Below, in pieces: positions 37,499-45,460 of a DNA stretch of 64,000 nucleotides. The DNA is taken from the NCBI GenBank assembly GCA_963768185.1, contig CAVYGS010000005.1, forward strand, positions 186,001 through 250,000, in the 5' to 3' direction. The notes under the pieces are model-generated. The model was not told the origin of the DNA and did not search any database. It saw only the letters and a list, made by a program, of their open reading frames with translations. The position numbers and the translations under genes were made by a program. Positions within the stretch are counted from its first letter, which is position 1; every line of letters begins with the position of its first letter. This stretch comes from Palsa-461 sp963768185 (GTDB lineage: Bacteria; Actinomycetota; Acidimicrobiia; Acidimicrobiales; RAAP-2).

Positions 37499-38155
37499 CT
37501 ACGCGGCGCCGACCGCTTCGAGCGGAGCGGCTTCTCTCGAACTGATGACCTCGTCGATGACCCCGTACAGGACCGCCTCCTCTGCGGTCATCACGAAGTC
37601 GCGATCGGTGTCCTTTGCCACTTTCTCATGTGTCTGGCCCGTATCCGCGGCAAGCATGCCGTTCAAGAGGTCCCGCATGCGCAGGATCTCCTTGGCCTGG
37701 AGCTCGATATCGCTCGCCTGGCCCTCGGCGCCGCCGAATGGCTGGTGCAAGAGGATGCGTGCATGCGGGAGCGCGAACCGCTTGGTCTTGGCGCCCGCGG
37801 CGAGCAGTACAGCGGCGGCCGAGGCCGCCTGCCCGAAGCAGAAGGTCGACACGTCGGGCTTCAGGAACTTCATCGTGTCGTAGATCGCGAAAAGGGCGGT
37901 GATGTCACCGCCCGGGGAGTTGATGTAGAGGTGGATGTCCTTGTCCGGCTCCTCGGACTCCAAAAAGAGGAGCTGGGCGCATACGAGATTGGCCACGGTG
38001 TCGTCAATCGGCGTACCGAGGAACACGATCCGCTCCTTCAGCAGCCGGGAGTACAGGTCGTAGGCACGTTCGCCCCGGTTCGAGGACTCGACGACGGTCG
38101 GTACGAGATAGTTGCTGTAGCGCTGGTGGGCCTTGCGGCCGGCGATGGCCGACAT
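37499..38155 (-). CDS. clpP: ATP-dependent Clp protease proteolytic subunit
   Basis: Serine protease that forms the tetradecameric chamber paired with ClpX. 218 residues. The catalytic Ser is in CFGQAASAAAVLLAAGA, the His in LPHARILLHQP, and the Asp in DTDRDFVMTAEEA. YINSPGGDITALFAIYDTM and IVFLGTPIDD are also typical. The ATG overlaps the tig stop by one base (TGATG). Only one clpP copy is seen here, whereas many actinobacteria have clpP1-clpP2 in tandem; a second copy may be elsewhere. Confidence 0.96.
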   Translation of the reverse strand: MSAIAGRKAHQRYSNYLVPTVVESSNRGERAYDLYSRLLKERIVFLGTPIDDTVANLVCAQLLFLESEEPDKDIHLYINSPGGDITALFAIYDTMKFLKPDVSTFCFGQAASAAAVLLAAGAKTKRFALPHARILLHQPFGGAEGQASDIELQAKEILRMRDLLNGMLAADTGQTHEKVAKDTDRDFVMTAEEAVLYGVIDEVISSREAAPLEAVGAA

Positions 38156-39558
38156 CAGGACGTCGCTCCAGCAGGCGCTTCGGTCTGGCTGTCCTGAGTG
38201 TTCACCGAAACCTCCAGTTCGTCGCTTTGGTCGTCGTCACCGTCGTGCACGCGCAATTCGTCGCGTGAGGCTGGACTGCCTTCCTCGTCGACGAGCTGCA
38301 CATGGTCCAGCAGCCACGTAAGCGCCTTGGCCTTCCTCTGCTCCGAGCGTACCTCGCCGGTCTGGCCATTGCGGTCGAGCTGTTCGCGCAGGCGTTTCGG
38401 GGTGACCTGCAGTCGTTCGGCACTCTTCACCAGCTGGTCCTCGAACTCCGCTTCCTCCACCTCGAGGCCCTCGGCCTCGGCCAGGGCACGCAGGGCGAGG
38501 TCGGCCTTCACCGCGCGCAGCGCGTCCACCCGAAGCTCCGCCAGCAGCCCCGCCTCGTCGCGCCCGGTCGCGCTCAGGAACTGCTCGACGCTGATTCCTC
38601 GGTCCTCCAACCCATGCCCGAGGTCGTGCACGCGACTGCGCAGCTCGTCTTCGATCAGCACCTCGGGCACTTCGGCGTCGTCCACCAGCTCGACGAGCGC
38701 ACCGACGCTCTTGTCGCGCCACGCCATTCGAGCCTGCAGGAGCTTGACCTCCTTAATGCGCTTCGCGATGTCCGCACGGAGCTCCTCCAGCGTGGAGAAC
38801 TCGGAGTTCTCGGCGACCCACTCGTCGGTCGGTTCGGGAAGGCGCTTCTCCTTCACGTCCTTCACCAGCACCGAGAACCCCAGCACCTCTTCACCCCGGG
38901 CCGGAATCGGCGCGTTGAACGCCAGGACGTCACCGGACTTGGCCCCCCGAAGCTGCTCGTCGAGCTCCGGGGCGAGGCTGCCGCTCCCGATCTCGTACAA
39001 GAAGTCGTCTGCGGAGACGACCTCTTCCCCGCCGACGGTCTTCACGTGGAGGTTGATCGTCGCGTTGTCCCTGTCTCTGGCCTTGCGCTTCACCTCGACC
39101 AGCTCGCCATCGCTCTCGCGCAAACGGTCGACCTGTGTGTCGATCTCCTCGTCGGTCACCGCCCAGGAGGGGAGCGTCACCTCGAGCCCGGCGTAGCCCG
39201 GGATCGCGACCGTCGGGCGCACCTGCACCAGCGCGTCGAACGTCACGGCGCCGCTCTCCTCGCCCTCCGTGATTTCAATCTCGGGCGGCGCGATGGGGTC
39301 GAGCTCGGTGTCGGCGAGGGCGCGTGCGTAGAACTCGGGCAGGGCGTCGCGCAGCGCCTCCGAACGGAGGTTCCCGGATCCGCCCATGCGCGCCTCGAGG
39401 ACCTGGCGCGGCACCTTGCCCGGCCGGAACCCCGGTACACGCACCTCACGAGCGAGCTTGCGCACCGTCTGTTCGAGGGCGCGGTCGACCTCGGACTCAT
39501 CGACTTGGACAGACAGCCGGACCTTCGAGCCCTCAACTGGTTCGGCAGTGGCACGCAT
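38155..39558 (-). CDS. tig: Trigger factor
   Basis: Ribosome-associated chaperone and prolyl isomerase acting on nascent chains. 467 residues. The ribosome-binding domain holds VPGFRPGKVPRQVLEARMG, close to the usual GFRxGKxP signature. A central FKBP-type domain (about 150-240) follows, and a C-terminal helical arm (about 250-430). The last 35 residues are acidic (DDDQSDELEV). It is followed immediately by clpP and clpX, the standard order. Intact. Confidence 0.95.
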   Translation of the reverse strand: MRATAEPVEGSKVRLSVQVDESEVDRALEQTVRKLAREVRVPGFRPGKVPRQVLEARMGGSGNLRSEALRDALPEFYARALADTELDPIAPPEIEITEGEESGAVTFDALVQVRPTVAIPGYAGLEVTLPSWAVTDEEIDTQVDRLRESDGELVEVKRKARDRDNATINLHVKTVGGEEVVSADDFLYEIGSGSLAPELDEQLRGAKSGDVLAFNAPIPARGEEVLGFSVLVKDVKEKRLPEPTDEWVAENSEFSTLEELRADIAKRIKEVKLLQARMAWRDKSVGALVELVDDAEVPEVLIEDELRSRVHDLGHGLEDRGISVEQFLSATGRDEAGLLAELRVDALRAVKADLALRALAEAEGLEVEEAEFEDQLVKSAERLQVTPKRLREQLDRNGQTGEVRSEQRKAKALTWLLDHVQLVDEEGSPASRDELRVHDGDDDQSDELEVSVNTQDSQTEAPAGATS

Positions 39559-39612
39559 AGGGGAGGCACACTCTACCGGTGGCCACCTCGGGCCCAGCGA
39601 CCACCGAGTACC

Positions 39613-40434
39613 TCAGATCATGAAGTTCATCGCCCGGACGATGCGGGCGCCGAGATCCTCGTCGCCCTCGAACGCCACGCCGCCGCCGGCCAACACGTCG
39701 TCGGGCGACTCCCGACCGCAGGCGAGCCGGACAAACTGATCGGCGGGCATCCGGAGCAGGACCGACACCGACTCCGGGGCGGCGTCCAGCCCCGTGGCCC
39801 GCTTGCCATCCATCCGGAGTGCGACCGTCCTCGGGTCAGGACCCTCGATCTCGAAGACGATGGTCGTGCCGTCGGGCGGCCCGACCTGGCGCCCGACGAC
39901 GTACCCCATGCCCGCGGTGAGCCGGGTCAGGGCGACGCGTTCGCCAGGGCCGCCCCGGTCGCCCGGCCTGTCGAGCGCCCAGCGCATGTCCTGGCCGTGC
40001 ACCCAACTGTCCATGATCCGGATTGCCATGAACTCCGCGTAGGGGGCCTCGCCGATCGGGCTCCAGCCGGGCACGGTCCAGCGCTCCGGGGGGAACGAGC
40101 GCAGCTCCGCGAGGCGCCGGGCGGTGACGGCGTTGAACTCGGCCACCATCTCGGCGCCCGTCACGCCCCGCCGGACGGCGATCCATGCCTCGTTCCCCGC
40201 GCCGATCGGGTTGCGCACGTATTCGGGCATGGGATCGGGCGGGACCGGCGGCGCCGTGCCCAGGAGCCCAAGCTCAGTCCCGATCATGTGGGAGAGGTGG
40301 TCGCGCACGGTCCAACCCGGGCAGTCCGTCGCGAGCTCCCAGGCATTCGCCGGCAGGGATTCGCACAGACGAGTGGTGGCCACCCAGGTCTCCTCGAACG
40401 CTGCAATGACCTCGTCGGGCGTCAGCTCGGGCAC
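39613..40434 (-). CDS. Maleylpyruvate isomerase-like / mycothiol-dependent DinB-fold protein
   Basis: A TIGR03083-like protein with the metal-binding DinB fold of mycothiol-dependent enzymes. The N-terminal four-helix domain shows CPGWTVRDHLSHMIGTELG and WVHGQDMRWALDRP, whose His and Asp are expected metal ligands. The C-terminal part (about 185-270) looks like the SCP2-like domain often attached (VFEIEGPDPRTVALRMDG). The GTG at 40434 (VPELTPDEVIAAF) was chosen; an upstream in-frame start at 40497 adds 21 residues of poor quality. It implies that the cell uses mycothiol, which is expected for actinobacteria but not proved by this gene. Confidence 0.75.
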   Translation of the reverse strand: MPELTPDEVIAAFEETWVATTRLCESLPANAWELATDCPGWTVRDHLSHMIGTELGLLGTAPPVPPDPMPEYVRNPIGAGNEAWIAVRRGVTGAEMVAEFNAVTARRLAELRSFPPERWTVPGWSPIGEAPYAEFMAIRIMDSWVHGQDMRWALDRPGDRGGPGERVALTRLTAGMGYVVGRQVGPPDGTTIVFEIEGPDPRTVALRMDGKRATGLDAAPESVSVLLRMPADQFVRLACGRESPDDVLAGGGVAFEGDEDLGARIVRAMNFMI

Positions 40435-40492
40435 GTTGCCGATCGTATGTCCAGGGATTTTGGCGCGCTGGGCGTGGCCCAAAATGACGCCT

Positions 40493-40619
40493 TTCAATAT
40501 TTTTCATGCTCTTCTGTGTGTCGGGGTCCCCCAGCACCCATCCACCCCCCGCTAGGTTCATGCCCGTTCCACGGCTTGGGTCTGCCCAGGTCTGAAGGGG
40601 ACCCGATGGTGAGGAGGAG
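40493..40619. promoter_or_regulatory. Divergent promoter region with AT-rich patch and strong RBS
   Basis: The 190-base gap between the isomerase-like gene and the DUF5679 gene contains the most AT-rich short patch noticed in the window (CAATATTTTTCATG near 40495-40508), a good candidate for a divergent promoter. Just before the DUF5679 ATG is a GAGGAGGAG ribosome-binding site at 40611-40619 with five-base spacing. Hexamers were not assigned. Confidence 0.4.
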
Positions 40620-40624
40620 TCGCA

Positions 40625-40783
40625 ATGGCTTCGTACGAGGGGTATTGCGTGAAGTGCCGCGAGAAGCGCACGTTCGAAGGTCACGAAGTTGAGCTGGCCA
40701 ACGGTCGTCGTGCGGCGCAGGGCACCTGCCCGACATGCGGTACCAAGATGAACCGGATTCTCGGCAAGAAGGCCACTGCCTGA
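40625..40783 (+). CDS. DUF5679-type zinc-ribbon microprotein
   Basis: A 52-residue protein. It starts MASYEGYCVKCREKRTFEG and ends GTCPTCGTKMNRILGKKATA. Two CxxC pairs (CVKC and CPTC) about 26 residues apart make a zinc ribbon. Small proteins of this form, labelled DUF5679, are common in actinobacteria next to tRNA or information-processing genes; the function is unknown. A very strong ribosome-binding site precedes the ATG, and a long stem-loop begins at the stop codon, so it is probably a well-expressed monocistronic gene. tRNA-Pro follows 185 bases later. Confidence 0.85.
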   Translation: MASYEGYCVKCREKRTFEGHEVELANGRRAAQGTCPTCGTKMNRILGKKATA

Positions 40784-40834
40784 CGAGCGATCCGGCGTCG
40801 GTGCGACCGTCCCGACGCCGGAGGCTCGCTCGTC
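40782..40834 (+). terminator. Long stem-loop after the DUF5679 gene
   Basis: Beginning inside the TGA, a left arm of 19 bases (40782-40800) pairs with a right arm at 40813-40834. The two helices are TCCGGCGTCG/CGACGCCGGA and GACGAGCGA/TCGCTCGTC, separated by a three-base bulge, with a twelve-base loop. There is no T tract. Shape and position fit an actinobacterial intrinsic terminator. Confidence 0.6.
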
Positions 40835-40866
40835 GAGCGGGCCTCGTTGAAACGCCTGAAGGCGAG

Positions 40867-40939
40867 GCGGTCGTGCATCCTCGGTCGGGCGGTGATGCGC
40901 GCCCCACGCACGGCTTCGAGCGGGCGTGCGCACGACCGC
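40867..40939. repeat. Inverted repeat upstream of tRNA-Pro
   Basis: The ten-base arms GCGGTCGTGC (40867-40876) and GCACGACCGC (40930-40939) are exact inverted copies, 53 bases apart. The spacer can also form weaker internal pairing around 40898-40930. It lies between the terminator-like stem-loop and the tRNA gene. It could be a structured leader or a small RNA; no known RNA family was recognised. Confidence 0.35.
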
Positions 40940-40968
40940 TGCGCCCTGCGCCACGATTGAGACACGCC

Positions 40969-41041
40969 CGGGGAGTGGCGCAGTAGGTAGCGCGCCTGCT
41001 TTGGGGGCAGGAGGCCGGGGGTTCGAGTCCCCCCTCCCCGA
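40969..41041 (+). tRNA. tRNA-Pro (anticodon TGG)
   Basis: A complete cloverleaf of 73 bases. The acceptor stem CGGGGAG pairs with CTCCCCG (40969-40975 with 41034-41040). The D stem is GCGC/GCGC, and the anticodon stem is CCTGC/GCAGG with loop TTTGGGG and anticodon TGG at 41002-41004. The variable loop has five bases, and the T stem is GGGGG/CCCCC with loop TTCGAGT. The discriminator base is A at 41041. CCA is not encoded; the next bases are CCC. The anticodon reads CCA and, by wobble, other proline codons. Confidence 0.95.
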
Positions 41042-41205
41042 CCCAGGAAAGCCGCTACGCCCAACAAAGAGGCGTGCCTTCCGAGCCGCGAACTCTTCGT
41101 CGGTCATCACGGCGGACTTCGTCGCGGCAGCCAACTCGGCCCCCACGGGCGAAGAGGCTGCCCGTCGAACAGGCTCCATCCTTTGGCGAAGCTCGGGTCT
41201 GCGTC

Positions 41206-41427
41206 CTAGAAGCCCGGTCCGTTCGAACCGCCCGATCCGCCCCCACCGAACGGACCTCGGCCAAACGGGCCGCCGCGTCCTCGGCCACCACCCCGCCGTG
41301 AGCGCATCAGCATCCGGAGCGCCATCGACCCGCCCATGACCACTACGAGAACCGTCGCCGTGCTACCGAACCCCACGACGGCGATCATTGGAGCCAACGG
41401 TAGCTGTGCCGACCTCTCAGGGGTCAT
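41206..41427 (-). CDS. Small membrane protein with glycine-rich tail
   Basis: A 73-residue protein. One membrane helix (MIAVVGFGSTATVLVVVMGG) is followed by MLMRSRRGGGRGRGG and a Gly/Phe-rich tail. The ATG lies inside the 3' end of the DedA gene with an 11-base overlap, suggesting coupling. Downstream, in another frame at about 41060-41179, is a SHOCT-like sequence (MTDEEFAARKARLF). In related small proteins a membrane helix, Gly-rich linker and SHOCT motif are often joined. The gene may therefore have lost its C-terminus through a frameshift or an early stop. Function unknown. Confidence 0.5.
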   Translation of the reverse strand: MTPERSAQLPLAPMIAVVGFGSTATVLVVVMGGSMALRMLMRSRRGGGRGRGGPFGRGPFGGGGSGGSNGPGF

Positions 41428-42043
41428 CGGATCCAGACCCGCCGGGCCGACCCGAACGGTGGCGCCGGGATCGGCGGAGGTGGTAGGCGACGAGTCCGAG
41501 GACGATCACCCCGGCGGCCACGTAGGACCAGACCCCGATGACCCGCAGTGCGTGCTGATAGGCCGAGCCGAGGCCGTAACCGAGCAGCGTGTACAGCGCC
41601 CCCCAGACGACGCCGCCCGCGATGTCGTAGAGGACGAAGGTGCGCAGCCGCAGGTCGCTCAGCCCGGCGAGGGCCGGCATGACGGCGCGCACCACGACCA
41701 CGAAACGGGCGATGAACACGGCGGGCCCACCCCGCGTCGCCAACTGGTCGCGGGCGCGGGCCACCATCGGGTGTCGCCCGAGGCGGGTGCGTTCGAGGAC
41801 GACGGGCAAGATCGCCCGCCCCAAGCCGTAGCCGATGAGGTAGGAGGCGATCGCGGCGGAGACCGCCACGATCACCATGACGACGATGTCGACGCGGTGC
41901 TCCCGGGCGAGCACGCCGCCCAAGACGAGCGCCAGCTCGCCGGGTACGAAGAAACCGATCCCGAAGCCGGACTCGGCCACCACCAGGCCGGCCACGACCA
42001 GATAGATGACCGGGCCGTGGAAGTGCGACAGGAAGTCGGTCAT
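41417..42043 (-). CDS. DedA-family membrane protein
   Basis: A 208-residue inner-membrane protein of the DedA/SNARE-associated (VTT) family, linked to polyprenyl phosphate or phospholipid flipping. Typical features are GIGFFVPGELALVLGGVLA, the re-entrant region with the acidic residue, and ARFVVVVRAVMPALAGLSDL, where the family has its conserved Arg and Pro. Further segments include GGVVWGALYTLLGYGLG. The start at 42043 (MTDFLSHFHGP) fits family openings; an in-frame ATG five codons earlier is possible. It overlaps the next small membrane-protein gene by 11 bases. Confidence 0.88.
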   Translation of the reverse strand: MTDFLSHFHGPVIYLVVAGLVVAESGFGIGFFVPGELALVLGGVLAREHRVDIVVMVIVAVSAAIASYLIGYGLGRAILPVVLERTRLGRHPMVARARDQLATRGGPAVFIARFVVVVRAVMPALAGLSDLRLRTFVLYDIAGGVVWGALYTLLGYGLGSAYQHALRVIGVWSYVAAGVIVLGLVAYHLRRSRRHRSGRPGGSGSDDP

Positions 42044-42172
42044 GTGCGCCGCCCCCACTCCCCCGCTCCTCGCGGGGACGGACGGACCCTCACGCGCATC
42101 CTACGGGTGTTGTCCAGAAGGCCCCGGTACGCTCGGGCGAGCGATCAACGAAGACTTCGACAAGGGGCGAGC

Positions 42173-43315
42173 GTGGCGAAAGCAGGCGACATCCAGGGCA
42201 CATGCGACGAGCGATTCGAGGGCGTCCGCGAGGCATTCGCCAAGAACTTCGACGAGGAGCGTGAGGTCGGGGCGTCTGTGGCGGTGTTCGTCGAGGGCGA
42301 ACCGGTGGTCGACCTGTGGGCCGGTTGGGTCGACGAGGCGCACACCGAGGCATGGGAGCGCGACACGATCACCAACGTCTGGTCGACGACCAAGACCATG
42401 ACCAACCTGTGCGCTCTCGTCCTGGCCGACCTCGGTGAGCTCGATCTCCACGCACCGGTCGTCAAGTACTGGCCCGAGTTCGCGGCGAACGACAAGGAGC
42501 GGATCGAGATCCGACACCTCTTGTCGCACACCGCCGGGCTCGCCGGCTGGGAGGAGCCGATCGTCGCCGAGGACCTCTACGACTGGGAGAAGGCGACGGG
42601 CCTGCTCGCCGCCCAGAAGCCGTGGTGGGAGCCCGGCACCGCTTCGGGCTATCACGCCTTGACCCAGGGATATCTCGTGGGCGAGGTGGTCCGCCGCGTG
42701 ACCGGAGAGAGCCTCGGCACCTTCTTCGCCAAGGAGGTGGCCGGACCCCTCGGTGGCGATTTCTTCATCGGCCTGCCGCCCGCCGAAGACCACCGGACCG
42801 CTCGGGTGGTGCCGTCGGCCACCCAGATCATCGAGGGCGTCGAGATCGACAACCCGCTGCTACTCAAGACCTTCGCCAACCCGATGCTGAGCCCGGCGAT
42901 CAGCTGGGAGGACGACTGGCGCCGGGCCGAGATCCCGGCGGCCAACGGCCAGAGCAACGCCCGCGGCGTGGCCGCGATCCAGTCGGTGGTCTCGAACCAC
43001 GGCGAGGTGCGCGGCACCCGAATCATGTCCGAGAAGGGACTCGACGCGATCTTCGAGGAGCAGTCCAACGGCCCCGACCTCGTGCTCAGCATCCCCATCC
43101 GCTTCGGGATCGGCTACGGGCTGGCCAGCGACATGATCCCGCTCGGACCGCGCGGTTGCTTCTGGGGCGGGCTCGGCGGGTCACTCGTCATCTCGGACCT
43201 CGATTCGCGGCTCACCATCGCGTACGTGATGAACAAGATGGAGGCCGGGCTGGTCGGCGACACCCGCGGGCTCGGCCTCGTGCTCGCGGCCGCGGTCGCC
43301 ATGGCTCAGGGCTGA
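42173..43315 (+). CDS. Class C beta-lactamase-fold serine hydrolase (EstB-like)
   Basis: A 380-residue serine hydrolase. The SxxK motif is STTK in VWSTTKTMTNLCALVLAD. The second motif is at SGYHALTQGYL, where Tyr serves as in EstB-type esterases. RHLLSHTAGLAGWEE and a late GGLGGSLVISD correspond to the HTG-like third motif region. No signal peptide is seen, so it is probably cytosolic and more likely an esterase than a penicillin-degrading enzyme. The GTG at 42173 with the preceding GGGGCGAGC was chosen. It converges with uppP, three bases between stops. Confidence 0.85.
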   Translation: MAKAGDIQGTCDERFEGVREAFAKNFDEEREVGASVAVFVEGEPVVDLWAGWVDEAHTEAWERDTITNVWSTTKTMTNLCALVLADLGELDLHAPVVKYWPEFAANDKERIEIRHLLSHTAGLAGWEEPIVAEDLYDWEKATGLLAAQKPWWEPGTASGYHALTQGYLVGEVVRRVTGESLGTFFAKEVAGPLGGDFFIGLPPAEDHRTARVVPSATQIIEGVEIDNPLLLKTFANPMLSPAISWEDDWRRAEIPAANGQSNARGVAAIQSVVSNHGEVRGTRIMSEKGLDAIFEEQSNGPDLVLSIPIRFGIGYGLASDMIPLGPRGCFWGGLGGSLVISDLDSRLTIAYVMNKMEAGLVGDTRGLGLVLAAAVAMAQG

Positions 43316-43318
43316 GCG

Positions 43319-44251
43319 CTACTTCAGGCCGAAGTAGAAGATCCCCGAGACGCCAAGCGCGAGGCAGTAGATCGCGAACGGCGTGAGGCGCCCCTTGCGG
43401 AAGTATCGGAGGAGGAAGCGCACCGAGAACAGCGCCATCACGAAGGCGGCGGCGCTCCCGGCGAGCACCTGGCCGCGGATCCCGTTGCCGAGGTGCCCCG
43501 ACAGGTCGGGGACCTTGAGGAGCCCGGCGAGCAGGATCGGAGGCGCCGAGAGCAAGAATGCGAAGCGCGCGGCGTCCTCGTAGGACAGGCGGCGCCACAG
43601 ACCGGTGACCATGCACACACCGTCCCGGCTGATCCCGGCCAGCAGCGCCGTCGACTGGGCGAAGCCCACGATGATCGCGTCGCGCAGTGAGAGCGACGCC
43701 AGCACCTCGGCGTCGTGGTCACCCTGGCCGACGTCGGGCGCGGACGCCTCGGGCTCGGAGGCGGCACCGACCGTCGCGGGTAGCGGGGTGCGCACCGAGG
43801 CCCGGCGGCGGAGCAGCTCGCCACCAAAGAGGATGCAGCCGTTCAGCGTGAGGAAGCAGGCGGCGGCGAGGGGCTTGGCGAACAGCGTGCGCAGCTCGTG
43901 CTCGAGGACGAGCCCCAAGATGCCCACCGGGATCGTGGCGATGATCACGAACCACGCCGCCCGCTCGTCCGCCGTCTCCACCCGGCGCTTGGCCAGGCTC
44001 GTGAAGAAGCCCCGAACAAGGCGCGCCCAGTCCCGCCAGAAGTAGGCGATCAGCGCCAGCGCGGTGGCGACGTGGAGTCCGACGACGAAGGCGAGATAGG
44101 GCGACTCCGGCGACGCCTGCTGGGTGACAAGGCGCGACCACGAGCCGCCGATGAAGGCCGGGACGATGACCGTATGCCCGAGGCTCGAGATCGGAAACAG
44201 CTCGGCGACGCCCTGGATGATCCCGATCACGATCGCCTGCAGGAACGTCAC
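43319..44251 (-). CDS. uppP: Undecaprenyl-diphosphatase UppP/BacA
   Basis: Membrane enzyme that dephosphorylates undecaprenyl diphosphate to recycle the lipid carrier of wall synthesis. 310 residues with seven or eight hydrophobic segments. The two active-site motifs are GVAELFPISSLGHTVI near the N-terminus and AGISRDGVCMVTGLWRRLSY in the middle. The latter has Asp where most family members have Ser (SRSG). A 40-residue hydrophilic insert at about 145-185 (VRTPLPATVGAASEPEA) is unusual. GTG start at 44251, where the hydrophobic N-terminus begins. Confidence 0.9.
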   Translation of the reverse strand: MTFLQAIVIGIIQGVAELFPISSLGHTVIVPAFIGGSWSRLVTQQASPESPYLAFVVGLHVATALALIAYFWRDWARLVRGFFTSLAKRRVETADERAAWFVIIATIPVGILGLVLEHELRTLFAKPLAAACFLTLNGCILFGGELLRRRASVRTPLPATVGAASEPEASAPDVGQGDHDAEVLASLSLRDAIIVGFAQSTALLAGISRDGVCMVTGLWRRLSYEDAARFAFLLSAPPILLAGLLKVPDLSGHLGNGIRGQVLAGSAAAFVMALFSVRFLLRYFRKGRLTPFAIYCLALGVSGIFYFGLK

Positions 44252-44364
44252 CGAGGCCCTCCCGGGGCAGTCGCGACGGAGTCGATCCGGACCGTCGTGG
44301 AACCCTGAAACTAGGTCAGCGCGCTCGGCGACCTGGGTATACGCCGACCCCGCGAACGGTCCGG

Positions 44365-44634
44365 CTACTCGATCCCGAGCGCGCGCACCTCGTCGTGGGC
44401 CAGCGTGGCGAGGATCGATTCGGCCAAGGTCCGCGCCGAACGCGCGTCGAGCTCGACCGAGACCCGCTCGCTCGGGTCCGCTCCACCGGCCCGGAAGTCG
44501 ATGCACAAGGCGTGCTCGACCGGCGCCTCCTGGGGGTGGTCGAAGTAGACGACCGCCTGGGCGATCGGGAACCAGCCCTTGGCGCCGAGCCCGGTGCCCT
44601 CGACCTGCTCGGTGCTGGTCAGGTAGGTGCACAC
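44365..44634 (-). CDS. Small conserved protein of unknown function (DUF6295-like)
   Basis: An 89-residue soluble protein, MCTYLTSTEQVEGTGLGAKG at the start, then WFPIAQAVVYFDHPQEAP and SVELDARSARTLAESILATL. It resembles short actinobacterial proteins given the label DUF6295; I am not certain of that label. It starts with a GTG three bases after the dienelactone hydrolase stop, so the two are almost certainly co-transcribed. Function unknown. Confidence 0.65.
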   Translation of the reverse strand: MCTYLTSTEQVEGTGLGAKGWFPIAQAVVYFDHPQEAPVEHALCIDFRAGGADPSERVSVELDARSARTLAESILATLAHDEVRALGIE

Positions 44635-44637
44635 CGC

Positions 44638-45384
44638 TCAGCCCTCCAAGGTGCTGCGGTAGAAGTCCCAGATGCGTTGCCAGCCCTCCCGGGCGGCCTC
44701 CTCGCGGTAGCTCGGCCGCTCCACCCAGAAGAACGTGTGCCCGGCGCCTTCGTAGGTGTGGAACTCGTAGGTCTTGGCGTGGGCCTTGAGCTCCTCCTCC
44801 ATGCGCGCCGTTTGCTCGGGCGAAGGGTTGGCGTCCTCGGCTCCGAAGAGCCCGAGCATCGGGCAGCGCAGATCCTTGGTCATGTCGATGACCGCCACCG
44901 GGCGCTGGGGCGTGAGCTGGTCCGGGGTGGCGACGATGCCGCCGCCGTAGCAGACGACCGCCGCGTCGACGTCCAGGTTGCAGGCCGAGAGGTACGTCTG
45001 GCGGCCGCCCGAGCAATAGCCGATGACACCGACCTTGCCGTTGGCGCCCTTCTGGGCCCGCAGGAACTTCACCGCACCGCCCACGTCCTCGAGGCACTGC
45101 GCGTCGGGCACCCCGCCGGCGGCCCGAGCCGCCGCCGCGGCATCGCCCGAGGAGGCGCCCGGTGCGTAGCGGTGGAAGAGGTTGGGCACGACGGCGCCAT
45201 AGCCGCGCGAGGCGAAGCGCCGCGCGATCTCCTTGGTGGACCAGTCGTAGCCGGGCATGTGGTGGATCACGACCACGCTCCCGAAGGACTCGGCATCGGT
45301 CGGGTAGGCGTGGTACGCCTCGATCTCGTCGCCCTTGTCCGAGGTGATCGTGATGGTGCCGGCCTCGAGCCTGTCGCTGCTCAT
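44638..45384 (-). CDS. Dienelactone hydrolase family protein
   Basis: An alpha/beta hydrolase of 248 residues. VVVIHHMPGYDWSTKEIARR covers the oxyanion region. The nucleophile elbow has Cys in VGVIGYCSGGRQTYLSA, the Asp is in LGLFGAEDANPSPEQ, and the His is in YEGAGHTFFW. This Cys-Asp-His triad is characteristic of dienelactone hydrolases, which open enol-lactones in aromatic degradation, but many members have other or unknown substrates. Start at the ATG at 45384. A small DUF gene follows after three bases. Confidence 0.9.
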   Translation of the reverse strand: MSSDRLEAGTITITSDKGDEIEAYHAYPTDAESFGSVVVIHHMPGYDWSTKEIARRFASRGYGAVVPNLFHRYAPGASSGDAAAAARAAGGVPDAQCLEDVGGAVKFLRAQKGANGKVGVIGYCSGGRQTYLSACNLDVDAAVVCYGGGIVATPDQLTPQRPVAVIDMTKDLRCPMLGLFGAEDANPSPEQTARMEEELKAHAKTYEFHTYEGAGHTFFWVERPSYREEAAREGWQRIWDFYRSTLEG

Positions 45385-45460
45385 GGGTTCCCTTTCGCCT
45401 GCAGGGGTCGGTAGATCGGCGGCCACTGCGCCGGGGGGCGCGAGGAATCGCCGACGTCTC

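Noticed and set aside
40274..41179. A minus-strand open frame reading through the tRNA-Pro gene, with the peptide GRGDSNPRPPAPK
   Set aside because: This peptide is the well-known artefact of translating a tRNA antisense strand; the frame also overlaps the isomerase-like gene out of frame.
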